From Bacteroidales bacterium (GTDB taxonomy: Bacteria; Bacteroidota; Bacteroidia; Bacteroidales; PUMT01): a stretch of 36,608 nucleotides of DNA. Below, one piece after another: positions 8,974-17,096 of this stretch. The stretch lies in contig SLGC01000162.1 in assembly GCA_007123885.1 (NCBI GenBank), positions 1 through 36,608 of the forward strand. Reading direction: 5' to 3'. The notes under the pieces are model-generated. The model was not told the DNA's origin. It saw nothing but the letters and a program-made list of their open reading frames with translations, and made no database searches. The position numbers were made by a program, and so were the translations under genes. The stretch's first letter is position 1. The number at the start of each line of letters is the position of its first letter.

Positions 8974-9757
8974 ATGTCTCTACCAGCATTTTAAGGGCAT
9001 TGGCAGATCGCAGAAGTTCCAGTGAATTTTGATCGGTTCCATTGTTGCCGTGCAGTTCAATGCGCAGTAAACCCGTAAGATAATCAAGGATGGGAGAGTG
9101 CGTTCCAAATGCAAATTTCTCAGCCCCGTACATTTCTGTATGGTTATAAAGATTTGATATTCTTCCGGAAGTATCTACAAGGATATTGATTTTTTTAAAC
9201 AAATTCTTTTCATCCTCATTTAATTGAATATTCCCTGAATTCAGTAAAAAATAGCATGCATCCGGTACTTCTTTAAATACAGGAAAAAGATCCCTTAAAG
9301 TTAATTGCACATTTGTATCCATCCAGTGCCTCGGGCCCCTGGGATCAAACATCCTTGAAGTAAATGCCACGACCATCCCTTTATCCCTGGCAGCCCTGAT
9401 CAGTTCGATACAGGAAGCATCCGAAAGATCATAATCATGATAAACAGGATAGAGACGAATTCCTTTCATCCCAAACTTGTTCCTGCAGATATCGAGATCA
9501 TGTTTCCATCCGGCATACAATGGATTTATGATGCCAAAAGGTATAAAACGATCTTTAAAGCGCCTGTCGGAATTAATTTCATTATATAGTTCTTCATTTG
9601 AAGAGTGGGTGTTTTTATAGAATATACCGTTCATATTACTTACAACAGACAGATCTACTCCGTATCTGTTCATTAAGCCAAGCAGATCCTTACATGAATT
9701 GTTTTCCAATTGCTGGAACGGCCAATGGCCGGTGTTGGAATTAATATCAATCAACAT
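8972..9757 (-). CDS. Amidohydrolase-superfamily protein lacking canonical metal ligands
   Basis: 261 residues from the ATG at 9757, which overlaps the end of the upstream gene by 11 nt and follows a GGGAAG. An upstream ATG (9796) would overlap by 50 nt and adds residues without family resemblance. The fold looks like the amidohydrolase-2 TIM barrel: LIDINSNTGHWPFQ at the N-terminus, GIRLYPVYHDYDL mid-chain and FAFGTHSPILDY near the end. The metal-binding HxH is replaced by NSN and the C-terminal FGTD aspartate by FGTH, so it either binds no metal or uses another set (a DPRGPRHW stretch is conserved-looking). It has no signal peptide. It probably works with the complete enzyme encoded just upstream; substrate unknown. 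Confidence 0.75.
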   Translation of the reverse strand: MLIDINSNTGHWPFQQLENNSCKDLLGLMNRYGVDLSVVSNMNGIFYKNTHSSNEELYNEINSDRRFKDRFIPFGIINPLYAGWKHDLDICRNKFGMKGIRLYPVYHDYDLSDASCIELIRAARDKGMVVAFTSRMFDPRGPRHWMDTNVQLTLRDLFPVFKEVPDACYFLLNSGNIQLNEDEKNLFKKINILVDTSGRISNLYNHTEMYGAEKFAFGTHSPILDYLTGLLRIELHGNNGTDQNSLELLRSANALKMLVET

Positions 9758-10703
9758 GACTTCCCGATTTTCGAAGTATCTCGTTGTAGTTGTCAAAAAA
9801 GATCTTCTTTTTCCGGATTTCGCCGATCCCCGAAGAAAGCACTACTCCCAGCCCCTGGTAATATGAGCCGTCCGTACCAAAGAACAGCCTGTCTTCGCCA
9901 AAATGTTCAAGCGCAAAATTTACAATGCCTGCTTCATTGTTACTGCCTGATAGATCTGCATATACATTTGGATACGGAGCCAACATTTTGCATGCATATT
10001 CCCAGTCGCCTCCCCCGCATAAATGGGCATACTGGAACATCGCTTCCGGATACCTTCCGGCAGCTTCGGCAAAATCTTCAGGAATAGACGCATTTGGCTG
10101 GATGTTGCCATATTTGACCCTATGACCACCAACACCCAGACCACAATGAGAATGTACCAGGATTATCATTTTCAGATCAATAAATTTTTCTATAACCGGA
10201 TAAAACAGGGGGTCGTTGATCTTGACCTGGTTATAGACTTTCAATCCTGCCATTCCCGAATCAATGCACCTGTCTATTTCCCTCAATGATTCCCGGCCAT
10301 AGACCGGGTTTATGAACACCTGGCCCATAAATCTGTCGGGAAATTGTTTCATCGCTCTTAAAACCAGATCATTACATTCCCTGAATTCATCGGGGGAGGC
10401 TAATCTGCCCGGATGGGTAACGGGAGTGGAAATAATCAGTTTTTCTATTTCCATTATATCTGCAATCTCAATAAGAACTGCAGGATCGGCATGCGGCCAG
10501 ACATGTTCATGGGTATTTATTTTCCGGTATCCGGAAATTTCCTTCATGATGTCAAAGAGAGCCGGTTTTGAACCGGCCTGTTCCCGGCAACCCTTTAACG
10601 GGAAACTGCTTGCCAGAGCAATACCGGAGACAGAAAGCGCAATATCCCTTAAAAATTTTCTTCTGTTACCAGATCCTGACATTGGGTTATGATTTGCATT
10701 CAA
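9747..10703 (-). CDS. Tat-exported amidohydrolase (amidohydrolase-2 family)
   Basis: 318 residues. The N-terminus has a twin-arginine motif (NRRKFLRD, Arg14-Arg15), a hydrophobic stretch and a lipobox-like LKGC with Cys39, so export by Tat and possibly lipid anchoring are predicted. The mature part is a metal-dependent TIM-barrel hydrolase/decarboxylase: HxH as THEH (His65, His67), a strand-end His in ILVHSHCGLG, a further His in YAHLCGG and the catalytic Asp in FGTDGSY. Members of this family act on diverse substrates (hydrolysis of amides and lactones, non-oxidative decarboxylation), so the substrate cannot be named. The gene overlaps its downstream partner and is divergent from parE across a 402-nt spacer. 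ATG at 10682 is an alternative start that keeps the Tat motif. Confidence 0.87.
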   Translation of the reverse strand: MNANHNPMSGSGNRRKFLRDIALSVSGIALASSFPLKGCREQAGSKPALFDIMKEISGYRKINTHEHVWPHADPAVLIEIADIMEIEKLIISTPVTHPGRLASPDEFRECNDLVLRAMKQFPDRFMGQVFINPVYGRESLREIDRCIDSGMAGLKVYNQVKINDPLFYPVIEKFIDLKMIILVHSHCGLGVGGHRVKYGNIQPNASIPEDFAEAAGRYPEAMFQYAHLCGGGDWEYACKMLAPYPNVYADLSGSNNEAGIVNFALEHFGEDRLFFGTDGSYYQGLGVVLSSGIGEIRKKKIFFDNYNEILRKSGSHVD

Positions 10704-11105
10704 CTATTTTAAAACCACGGTATTACAGGTAAGGAATTTTATGTTCAAGCCCCGTTTAATGAATTCCTCATCGTTATCCGGTGTCACAAAATACATAATT
10801 ATTACAAGAAAAAAGATTATTTTCAGTTATAACTGCTGTCGCATATTTTCGGAAGCACATCTGTCTTTAATGAAGTTAAGCAGTAAGAAGGCGATAATAA
10901 AAAAGGATGGGGGCAATCATCCCGGATTAGACGGAAAATCCATCATATTTTTATCAACAGGCGAGTGGATACCTTCGATTATCCAACGGTAACATTGACA
11001 AGAGGGTTATTGCCGGGCAGCAGATCGGACCAGGCCCGGTTGTTGATAAATCATTTTCATGCTCAGCCCTGTTTTTATATATATTTGCAGAAATTTAAGG
11101 AAATA
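10704..11105. other. Divergent spacer between amidohydrolase gene and parE
   Basis: About 400 nt. It holds the parE promoter at its right end. An open frame of 83 codons (10741-10992) has no recognisable similarity, no ribosome site and a low-complexity Lys/Ile/Ser-rich content, so I do not call it. A promoter for the minus-strand gene is not evident; a near match (CACAAAATACATA, around 10786) is one base out of register. Confidence 0.5.
11055..11087 (+). promoter_or_regulatory. Bacteroidota-type promoter for parE
   Basis: TATATTTG (11080-11087) matches TAnnTTTG exactly; TTTC (11055-11058), 21 nt upstream, is a near match to the -33 TTTG. The predicted transcript would start near 11094, and a TAAGGA (11096-11101) lies just before the ATG at 11106. 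Confidence 0.55.
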
Positions 11106-12953
11106 ATGTCAACGATATATTCTGAAGATACTATTCGTACGCTTGACTGGAAAGAGCACATCAGGAAAAGGCCCGGTATGTATATCGGCAAACTGGGTGA
11201 CGGATCATCGCTTGATGACGGGATCTATCTCCTGGTAAAGGAGGTGCTTGACAATTCGGTTGATGAGTATATGATGGGATTCGGGAAAACCATTGAGGTG
11301 GAAATAAACGAAAGGGTTGTTGAGATCAGGGATTACGGAAGGGGGGTGCCCCTGGGCAAACTTATCGAGGTAGCATCAAAAATGAATACCGGCGCCAAAT
11401 ATGATTCCAGGGTCTTCAAAAAATCTGTCGGACTGAATGGCGTGGGGATTAAGGCTGTAAATGCCCTGTCCTCAAAATTCATGATCCAGTCTTTCCGCGA
11501 AAGCAATTGCAGGCTGGCAGAGTTCGAAAGGGGCGTTGTACTCGATGAGCAGGAGCTTTCTTCGGCCGACCAGAAGAATGGTACCAGGGTAGTTTTCACA
11601 CCCGACAAGGAAATTTTTGGCAAGTTCCGGTTTATCCCCGAATACCTGGAACGCATGTTCAGGAACTATGTATACCTGAATACGGGGCTGACCATCATGT
11701 TCAACGGTCAGCGCTTTTATTCAAAGAACGGACTTTCAGACCTGCTGGAGGAAAATCTCAGTTCACCCGGATTGTACCCTGTAATCCATCTGAGGGGCAC
11801 TGATATAGAGGTAGCTGTTACCCACGGCAACCAGTACGGCGAGGAGTACTACAGCTTTGTAAACGGCCAGAATACCAGTCAGGGAGGCACCCATCTGATA
11901 GCTTTTAAGGAAGCTTATGTAAAAGTGCTGAGGGATTTTTTCAAGAAGGATTTTGATGCTTCCGATATCCGCACTTCAATCACTGCCGCCGTCAGCATAA
12001 AAGTCGAGGAACCGGTTTTTGAATCTCAGACAAAAACCAAGCTTGGCTCGAAGGATATTGGCCCGGAGGGTCCCTCTGTCAGGAATTTTATCGTGGATTT
12101 TTTGCGGACACATCTCGATAATTATCTTCATAAAAACAGCGGGACTGCCGAGATACTCCTGAATAAGATCATTGAATCGGAAAAGGAGCGAAAAGCGATT
12201 TCAGGAATAAAAAAGATAGCACGCGAGAGGGCGAAAAAAGCCAGCCTGCATAACAAAAAGCTTAGGGATTGCCGTTCTCACTGGAACACTAATGATGAGC
12301 GGCGCCTGGAAACCACCATTTTCATTACCGAGGGAGATTCTGCAAGCGGATCGATCACTAAATCAAGGGATGTTAATACCCAGGCGGTGTTCAGCCTTAA
12401 GGGGAAACCACTGAATACGTACGGGCTGACAAAAAAGATCGTCTACGAGAATGAAGAATTCAACCTGCTTCAGTCTGCTCTCAATATCGAAAACGGCATA
12501 GAAGAACTCCGGTACAACAATGTGGTCATTGCGACTGATGCCGATGTGGACGGCATGCATATAAGGTTACTTCTTATTACCTTCTTTCTTCAGTTCTTCC
12601 CTGATCTTATCAGGAACGGACATCTGTACATCCTGCAAACCCCGCTTTTCAGGGTTCGCAACAAAGCCAGGACAATATACTGTTATTCCGATGCAGAAAA
12701 GGAGAAGGCAAAAAAGAAGCTTGGCGGAAAACATGAAATAACAAGGTTCAAAGGGCTTGGTGAAATTTCACCCGATGAATTCAAGCATTTCATAGGCAAG
12801 GATATACGGCTTGAACCTGTTCAGCTGAAAAAGGAAGATATGGTTGCAGAAATGCTTGCCTTCTACATGGGAAAAAACAGTCCGGAGCGACAGGAATTCA
12901 TTATTGAGAATCTGAAGGTTGAGGAGGATGTTGCAGAGGATGGTTCAATATAA
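11106..12953 (+). CDS. parE: DNA topoisomerase IV subunit B (ParE/GyrB family)
   Basis: 615 residues from the ATG at 11106, which sits after a promoter and TAAGGA; the frame is open further upstream but those residues are not family-like. ATPase subunit of a type IIA topoisomerase that decatenates or relaxes DNA with ParC. Seen: GHKL ATP site with [10 protein letters not shown] (Glu46, Asn50), RDYGRGVP and [14 protein letters not shown]; transducer domain; TOPRIM with EGDSASG (Glu409) and DADVDG (Asp478, Asp480, Asp482). It ends without the extra insertion of proteobacterial GyrB, as expected for ParE. Partner parC begins 19 nt downstream. Bacteroidota normally carry separate gyrA/gyrB, which fits the topo IV call. 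Confidence 0.94.
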   Translation: MSTIYSEDTIRTLDWKEHIRKRPGMYIGKLGDGSSLDDGIYLLVKEVLDNSVDEYMMGFGKTIEVEINERVVEIRDYGRGVPLGKLIEVASKMNTGAKYDSRVFKKSVGLNGVGIKAVNALSSKFMIQSFRESNCRLAEFERGVVLDEQELSSADQKNGTRVVFTPDKEIFGKFRFIPEYLERMFRNYVYLNTGLTIMFNGQRFYSKNGLSDLLEENLSSPGLYPVIHLRGTDIEVAVTHGNQYGEEYYSFVNGQNTSQGGTHLIAFKEAYVKVLRDFFKKDFDASDIRTSITAAVSIKVEEPVFESQTKTKLGSKDIGPEGPSVRNFIVDFLRTHLDNYLHKNSGTAEILLNKIIESEKERKAISGIKKIARERAKKASLHNKKLRDCRSHWNTNDERRLETTIFITEGDSASGSITKSRDVNTQAVFSLKGKPLNTYGLTKKIVYENEEFNLLQSALNIENGIEELRYNNVVIATDADVDGMHIRLLLITFFLQFFPDLIRNGHLYILQTPLFRVRNKARTIYCYSDAEKEKAKKKLGGKHEITRFKGLGEISPDEFKHFIGKDIRLEPVQLKKEDMVAEMLAFYMGKNSPERQEFIIENLKVEEDVAEDGSI

Positions 12954-12972
12954 AAAGCTACTGTGATTTAAA

Positions 12973-15585
12973 ATGGAAGAACTGGAAAAATCGAACGGAC
13001 ATGACGGATATGAATCCGGCAACGGTGAAGAGAGAGCACGTGAAAATGACTTTCCCAAGATAATCCAGCTTTCGGGTATGTACAGAAGCTGGTTCCTCGA
13101 CTATGCTTCATATGTAATTCTCGAACGTGCTGTTCCCCATCTTCATGACGGCCTGAAGCCTGTACACAGGCGGATCCTTCATGCCATGAAAAGACTTGAT
13201 GACGGCCGTTACAACAAGGTTGCCAATATCATAGGATATACCATGCAGTATCATCCACATGGTGATGCTTCAATCGGCGATGCCCTTGTGCAGCTCGGAC
13301 AAAAGGACCTTTTGATAGATACACAGGGGAACTGGGGTAATCTATTAACAGGCGATGGTGCAGCTGCTTCCCGTTATATCGAGGCCAGACTTTCGCCCTT
13401 TGCCCTTGCGGTGGTTTTTAATCCCAAAACCACAAAATGGATACTCTCCTATGATGGAAGGAACAAGGAACCCCTGACACTGCCTGTGAAATTCCCCCTG
13501 CTTCTTGCCCAGGGCGTGGAGGGGATTGCAGTGGGTCTTGCATCAAAAGTGCTGCCACATAATTTCATTGAGCTTATGGATGCCTCCGTGGCATGGCTTC
13601 AGGGTAAAAGCTTCGAACTTTTTCCCGATTTTCCCGGGGGGGGCCTGGTAGATTGTTCCCGGTACAATGACGGATTGCGGGGAGGAGTGGTCAGAATAAG
13701 GTCACGGATCACCAAGCTGGATAAAAAGACACTGGTAATAAATGACATATCCTATGGCAGGACAACCGGCCAGGTGATAGATTCCATACTGAAGGCAAAT
13801 GAAAAGGGTAAGATAAGGATTAAGAAAATCGACGATAATACCGCCGATAAGGTTGAGATCCTTGTACATCTTGCCCCCGGCATCTCGCCTGACAAGACCA
13901 TTGATGCCCTGTATGCCTTTACTGACTGCGAAGTATCGGTATCACCAAATGCGTGCGTGATTGAAAATGACAGGCCCCGGTTCCTGGGTGTGTCGGAAAT
14001 GCTTAGGATCAGTACGGACCATACCAGGGATCTGCTGAAGCAGGAGCTGGAGATAAAGCTTGCCGAGCTTTCGGACGACTGGCATATGTCTTCACTTGAG
14101 AAGATCTTTATAGAAAACCGCATATACCTCGATATCGAGGAATGCGTAACCTGGGAATCGGTTCTGGACACAATAGACAAAGGGCTGGAACCTTTCAAAA
14201 AGCTGCTTGCCAGGGAGGTGACACGTGATGATATTGTAAGGCTCACCGAAATAAAGATCAAGAGAATCTCCAGGTATGACGCTTTCAAAGCTGACGAACA
14301 TATAAAAGCTATTGAAAAAGAAATGGATGAGGTCAGGAATCACCTTGATAACCTGATTGCTTTTGCCATTAATTATTTCAGGCAGATCAAAAAGAAGTAC
14401 GGGCAGGGCAGGGAACGCAGGACCGAGATACGCTGTTTTGATACAATTGAAGCCACAAGGGTGGCTGTGGCAAATGAAAAACTGTATGTTAACCGGGCAG
14501 AGGGATTTGCCGGGACCGGTCTTAAAAAGGATGAGTATGTATGCGAATGCTCGGATATAGATGATATAATAGTTTTCAGGCGGGATGGGACATACATGGT
14601 TACCAAGATAGCTGAAAAACTTTTTGTTGGGAAGAACATCATTCATATAGCTGTATTTAACAAAAATGATAAGCGGACCATTTACAATGTGATATATCGC
14701 GACGGACTTAATGGGGCGATAATGATGAAGCGCTCACCGGTCAGTTCGGTTACCAGGGACAGGGAGTATAACTTTACCAGGGGGAAAAAGGACACAAAAA
14801 TACTTTATTTCAGTGCAAATAATAATGGCGAAGCGGAGATTGTCAAGGTCTATCTAAAGCCGAAGCCGAGGTTGAAAAGCCTGGTTTTTGAGCTTGATTT
14901 CGGGACTCTTGCTATAAAGGGAAAAGGTTCCATGGGCAATATCCTCACAAGGCATGCCATCCACAAAATCGTTCTCAAGGAAAAGGGCTCATCTACCCTT
15001 GGCGGTGCCAGGATATGGTTTGATGAAGATATCAACCGTCTGAACATTGATGGAAGAGGAAAATATCTCGGGGAGTTCAATACTGATGATCGTATGCTGG
15101 TGGCAACCTCCTGCGGCCGGTTCAGGCTTTCTGATTTCGAGATATCCAACCATTTCGAAGATAACATAATGCTGATAGAAAAATACAGGCCCCAAAAAGT
15201 CTTTTCGGCAGTATATTATGATGGTGAAAAAAAATATTACTATCTGAAGCGTTTTACATTCGAGAATGTTGAAAATCTTACCAGCTTCATAGGTGATCAT
15301 GAAGATTCCAGGCTGGTTCGTCTTACAGAGGTAGATTATCCCAGACTGGAGGTTAAATTTGGAGGCAGGAACAAAGACAGGAGCAGCGAAATCATCGAGG
15401 TGGCTGAATTTATTGGAGTAAAAGGCTATAAAGCCAAAGGCAAACGGCTTACTACTTACGAAGTTTCCATAATATCGGAACTGGAACCAATGGTGCATCC
15501 AAAGCAGGAAGAATCCGGATCAGAAGCCGGTGAACTGTTCGAACTGGATGAACCCGACAACAGCCAGATGAAGCTCGAGCTGTAA
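12973..15585 (+). CDS. parC: DNA topoisomerase IV subunit A (ParC/GyrA family)
   Basis: 870-residue DNA-breakage subunit, partner of ParE. After an acidic 25-residue N-terminal tail come the winged-helix/tower region with YHPHGDASIGDALV and the active-site tyrosine Tyr135 in AAASRYIEARL. The C-terminal third is beta-rich, consistent with a DNA-wrapping propeller, but I do not see a GyrA-box (QRRGGKG), which favours ParC over GyrA. The position equivalent to E. coli GyrA Ser83/ParC Ser80, the main quinolone contact, is alanine here (HGDAS); the acidic residue four positions on is retained as Asp. Co-transcribed with parE. Confidence 0.94.
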   Translation: MEELEKSNGHDGYESGNGEERARENDFPKIIQLSGMYRSWFLDYASYVILERAVPHLHDGLKPVHRRILHAMKRLDDGRYNKVANIIGYTMQYHPHGDASIGDALVQLGQKDLLIDTQGNWGNLLTGDGAAASRYIEARLSPFALAVVFNPKTTKWILSYDGRNKEPLTLPVKFPLLLAQGVEGIAVGLASKVLPHNFIELMDASVAWLQGKSFELFPDFPGGGLVDCSRYNDGLRGGVVRIRSRITKLDKKTLVINDISYGRTTGQVIDSILKANEKGKIRIKKIDDNTADKVEILVHLAPGISPDKTIDALYAFTDCEVSVSPNACVIENDRPRFLGVSEMLRISTDHTRDLLKQELEIKLAELSDDWHMSSLEKIFIENRIYLDIEECVTWESVLDTIDKGLEPFKKLLAREVTRDDIVRLTEIKIKRISRYDAFKADEHIKAIEKEMDEVRNHLDNLIAFAINYFRQIKKKYGQGRERRTEIRCFDTIEATRVAVANEKLYVNRAEGFAGTGLKKDEYVCECSDIDDIIVFRRDGTYMVTKIAEKLFVGKNIIHIAVFNKNDKRTIYNVIYRDGLNGAIMMKRSPVSSVTRDREYNFTRGKKDTKILYFSANNNGEAEIVKVYLKPKPRLKSLVFELDFGTLAIKGKGSMGNILTRHAIHKIVLKEKGSSTLGGARIWFDEDINRLNIDGRGKYLGEFNTDDRMLVATSCGRFRLSDFEISNHFEDNIMLIEKYRPQKVFSAVYYDGEKKYYYLKRFTFENVENLTSFIGDHEDSRLVRLTEVDYPRLEVKFGGRNKDRSSEIIEVAEFIGVKGYKAKGKRLTTYEVSIISELEPMVHPKQEESGSEAGELFELDEPDNSQMKLEL

Positions 15586-15689
15586 TTTTGCCGGGCAGTA
15601 CCGGTGTTCTCCCGGTTCCCCTGCAGGGTGATAGTCTTTTTAAGGCCAAAGAAAGATTACGTCAAACAAGAAATAAAAACCAGTAACCT

Positions 15690-16208
15690 GTGCTCATTTT
15701 TCTAATCGGTTTTATGGGAAGCGGGAAAACCACTGCAGGAAAGATGCTGGCAGAAAGGCTGCAATATGATTTTGCAGACACTGACGATCTTATAGAGCAA
15801 CGGGAAAACATGGAAATTACCAGGATCTTTGCGCAGAAAGGCGAAGAGTATTTCCGGAGGGTTGAAGCAGAAGTACTGGAAAGTCTGCTGAAAAATGACA
15901 ATATGGTGATTTCCTGCGGCGGCGGCACTCCCTGTTTCTTTGATAATATGAGAAAAATGAATAATGCAGGAATAACTGTTTACCTTAAAGTATCTTCCAA
16001 AACCATTGCACAGAGAGTGTCAGAACAGCATTCAAACCGCCCCCTGATTGCCGGAATAAAGGGTGACAAGCTTATCACTCATATAAGGAAGCTGCTTTCC
16101 GGAAGGGAAGGATGGTACAGGCAGTCCCGTATAATATACCCGGCCGATAATTTCAATTTGGATGAACTGGCAGGACAAATTGAGGAATTCACCAAGGAAC
16201 AACAATAA
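15690..16208 (+). CDS. aroK: Shikimate kinase
   Basis: 172 residues, starting at a GTG (15690); no ATG upstream gives a better start, and the P-loop begins at residue 7 as usual for AroK. It phosphorylates shikimate with ATP in the cytoplasmic pathway to chorismate and aromatic amino acids. Seen: Walker A GFMGSGKT (7-14), shikimate-binding Asp in ADTDDLIE (30-33), Arg56 in EEYFRR, the GGG triplet (77-79) of the shikimate site, and the lid Arg in SNRPLI. It follows parC by 104 nt on the same strand; that gap contains only a weak GC hairpin. Confidence 0.93.
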   Translation: MLIFLIGFMGSGKTTAGKMLAERLQYDFADTDDLIEQRENMEITRIFAQKGEEYFRRVEAEVLESLLKNDNMVISCGGGTPCFFDNMRKMNNAGITVYLKVSSKTIAQRVSEQHSNRPLIAGIKGDKLITHIRKLLSGREGWYRQSRIIYPADNFNLDELAGQIEEFTKEQQ

Positions 16209-16215
16209 TGACTCC

Positions 16216-16269
16216 CTCAGGCCGCAATAATGTTTGGCCGCAATAATGTCTTACTCAGGCCGCAATAAT
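16216..16269. repeat. Triple short direct repeat
   Basis: GGCCGCAATAAT occurs at 16220-16231, 16236-16247 and 16258-16269; the first and third copies extend leftward to CTCAGGCCGCAATAAT. Spacing is irregular (4 and 10 nt between units). No protein or known repeat family is recognised. Confidence 0.75.
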
Positions 16270-16297
16270 TAACAATCTGTACTTTATCAATTTTACA

Positions 16298-16326
16298 AAC
16301 CCGCATCCTTCGGACGTGGTCATTTC
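16298..16326. repeat. Dispersed hairpin element, copy A
   Basis: A 29-nt stretch matching 34881-34909 at 22 of 29 positions. Both copies can fold: here CCGCATCC (16301-16308) faces GGACGTGG (16312-16319) around a 3-nt loop, with one G-U and one mismatch. The flanking A/T-rich left side is also alike. REP-like nature is an inference. Confidence 0.5.
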
Positions 16327-16499
16327 TTCCCGGTTCCTGAGAGGGCGATGCAGGTCGGGATGAATATCAGGTTGTTATTGATGGATTATTAGTGACAATT
16401 AGCATCGAAAATTGATAATTAGGGGTTTGGCCCTGGGCATAAGTAGCACTTACTGTCATAATGGCAGGCCTGAACGTGCAATTCAGACTTGGCATATCT

Positions 16500-16531
16500 C
16501 TTGATCTAGACACCACCGAAAAGAGATCAAG
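16500..16531. repeat. Inverted repeat upstream of hsp20
   Basis: CTTGATCT (16500-16507) and AGATCAAG (16524-16531) are perfect 8-bp complements with a 16-nt spacer, ending 47 nt before the hsp20 start. Position suits an operator or 5'-leader hairpin. It is not the CIRCE sequence bound by HrcA. Confidence 0.5.
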
Positions 16532-16562
16532 TATCAAATAAAATTATGTCTAACTTCAAAAT

Positions 16563-16570
16563 AAAGGAGG
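16563..16570 (+). promoter_or_regulatory. Strong Shine-Dalgarno of hsp20
   Basis: AAAGGAGG lies 8 nt before the ATG at 16579 and decides this start over an ATG at 16546 in the same frame. Such a strong site is unusual among the genes of this window. Confidence 0.75.
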
Positions 16571-16578
16571 AAAAGGCT

Positions 16579-17013
16579 ATGTTACCAGTATTCAACAGAA
16601 GAGGTTCATTACCGAACATCGTAGATGACTTTTTTGGAAAAGACCTGCTTTCCACTTTTTTCGATGATTATCAGACAGGAATTTCCGTTCCTGCAGTGAA
16701 CATCATAGAAGGCAGGGATAACTTCAGGATTGAAGTTGCAGCCCCGGGGCTGGATAAGAATGATTTTGAGATCGATGTGAAAGACAATGTATTGCTTATA
16801 ACTTGCCGTAAGGAAAGGAAAGAAGAGACTAATGACGAGAAAATCATGAGAAGGGAATTTTCCTATGGGGCCTTCAGCCGTTCCTTTACATTGCCAAATA
16901 CAGTTGAAACCGACAAGATCTCGGCAAAACACAAGGACGGAGTTCTGAATATAACCATTCCCAAGAAGGAAGCAGCAAAAGAAAAACCACCAAAAAAAAT
17001 CGACATAAATTAA
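16579..17013 (+). CDS. Small heat-shock protein (Hsp20/alpha-crystallin)
   Basis: 144 residues from the ATG at 16579, chosen because of the AAAGGAGG 8 nt upstream. ATP-independent holdase chaperone of the cytoplasm. Seen: a short variable N-terminus (MLPVFNRRGSLPNIVDDFF); an alpha-crystallin domain from about residue 40 (NFRIEVAAPGLDKNDFEIDV) to about 135, with EFSYGAFSRSFTLP and the signature HKDGVLNITIPK; and a short Lys-rich tail. Length is typical. It is monocistronic: its own leader with an inverted repeat in front and an intrinsic terminator 21 nt after the stop. Heat-shock control is likely from the family, not shown by the sequence. Confidence 0.94.
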   Translation: MLPVFNRRGSLPNIVDDFFGKDLLSTFFDDYQTGISVPAVNIIEGRDNFRIEVAAPGLDKNDFEIDVKDNVLLITCRKERKEETNDEKIMRREFSYGAFSRSFTLPNTVETDKISAKHKDGVLNITIPKKEAAKEKPPKKIDIN

Positions 17014-17033
17014 TGTTCGGTGAAACCACCGGG

Positions 17034-17064
17034 ATCCGGGTGCCATTGGTACCCGGATTTTTTT
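17034..17064 (+). terminator. Rho-independent terminator of hsp20
   Basis: ATCCGGGTGCC (17034-17044) and GGTACCCGGAT (17048-17058) form an 11-pair stem with one G-U and a 3-nt ATT loop, followed directly by a run of T to 17064. A textbook intrinsic terminator for the plus strand; the converging rfaE1 gene ends at 17097 on the other side. Confidence 0.88.
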
Positions 17065-17096
17065 GGGAAGCCGGCCTCATGGAGCTCCGTGCTATC

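Larger units (their letters stand above)
16209..16578. other. Intergenic region aroK-hsp20 with repeats
   Basis: 370 nt with no recognised gene. From left to right: three copies of GGCCGCAATAAT (16220-16269), a small hairpin element that recurs at 34.88 kb (16298-16326), an inverted repeat (16500-16531) and the hsp20 ribosome binding site (16563-16570). Confidence 0.6.

Noticed and set aside
10741-10992. 83-codon open frame between the amidohydrolase gene and parE
   Set aside because: No similarity, no promoter or ribosome site, and composition like A/T-rich spacer.
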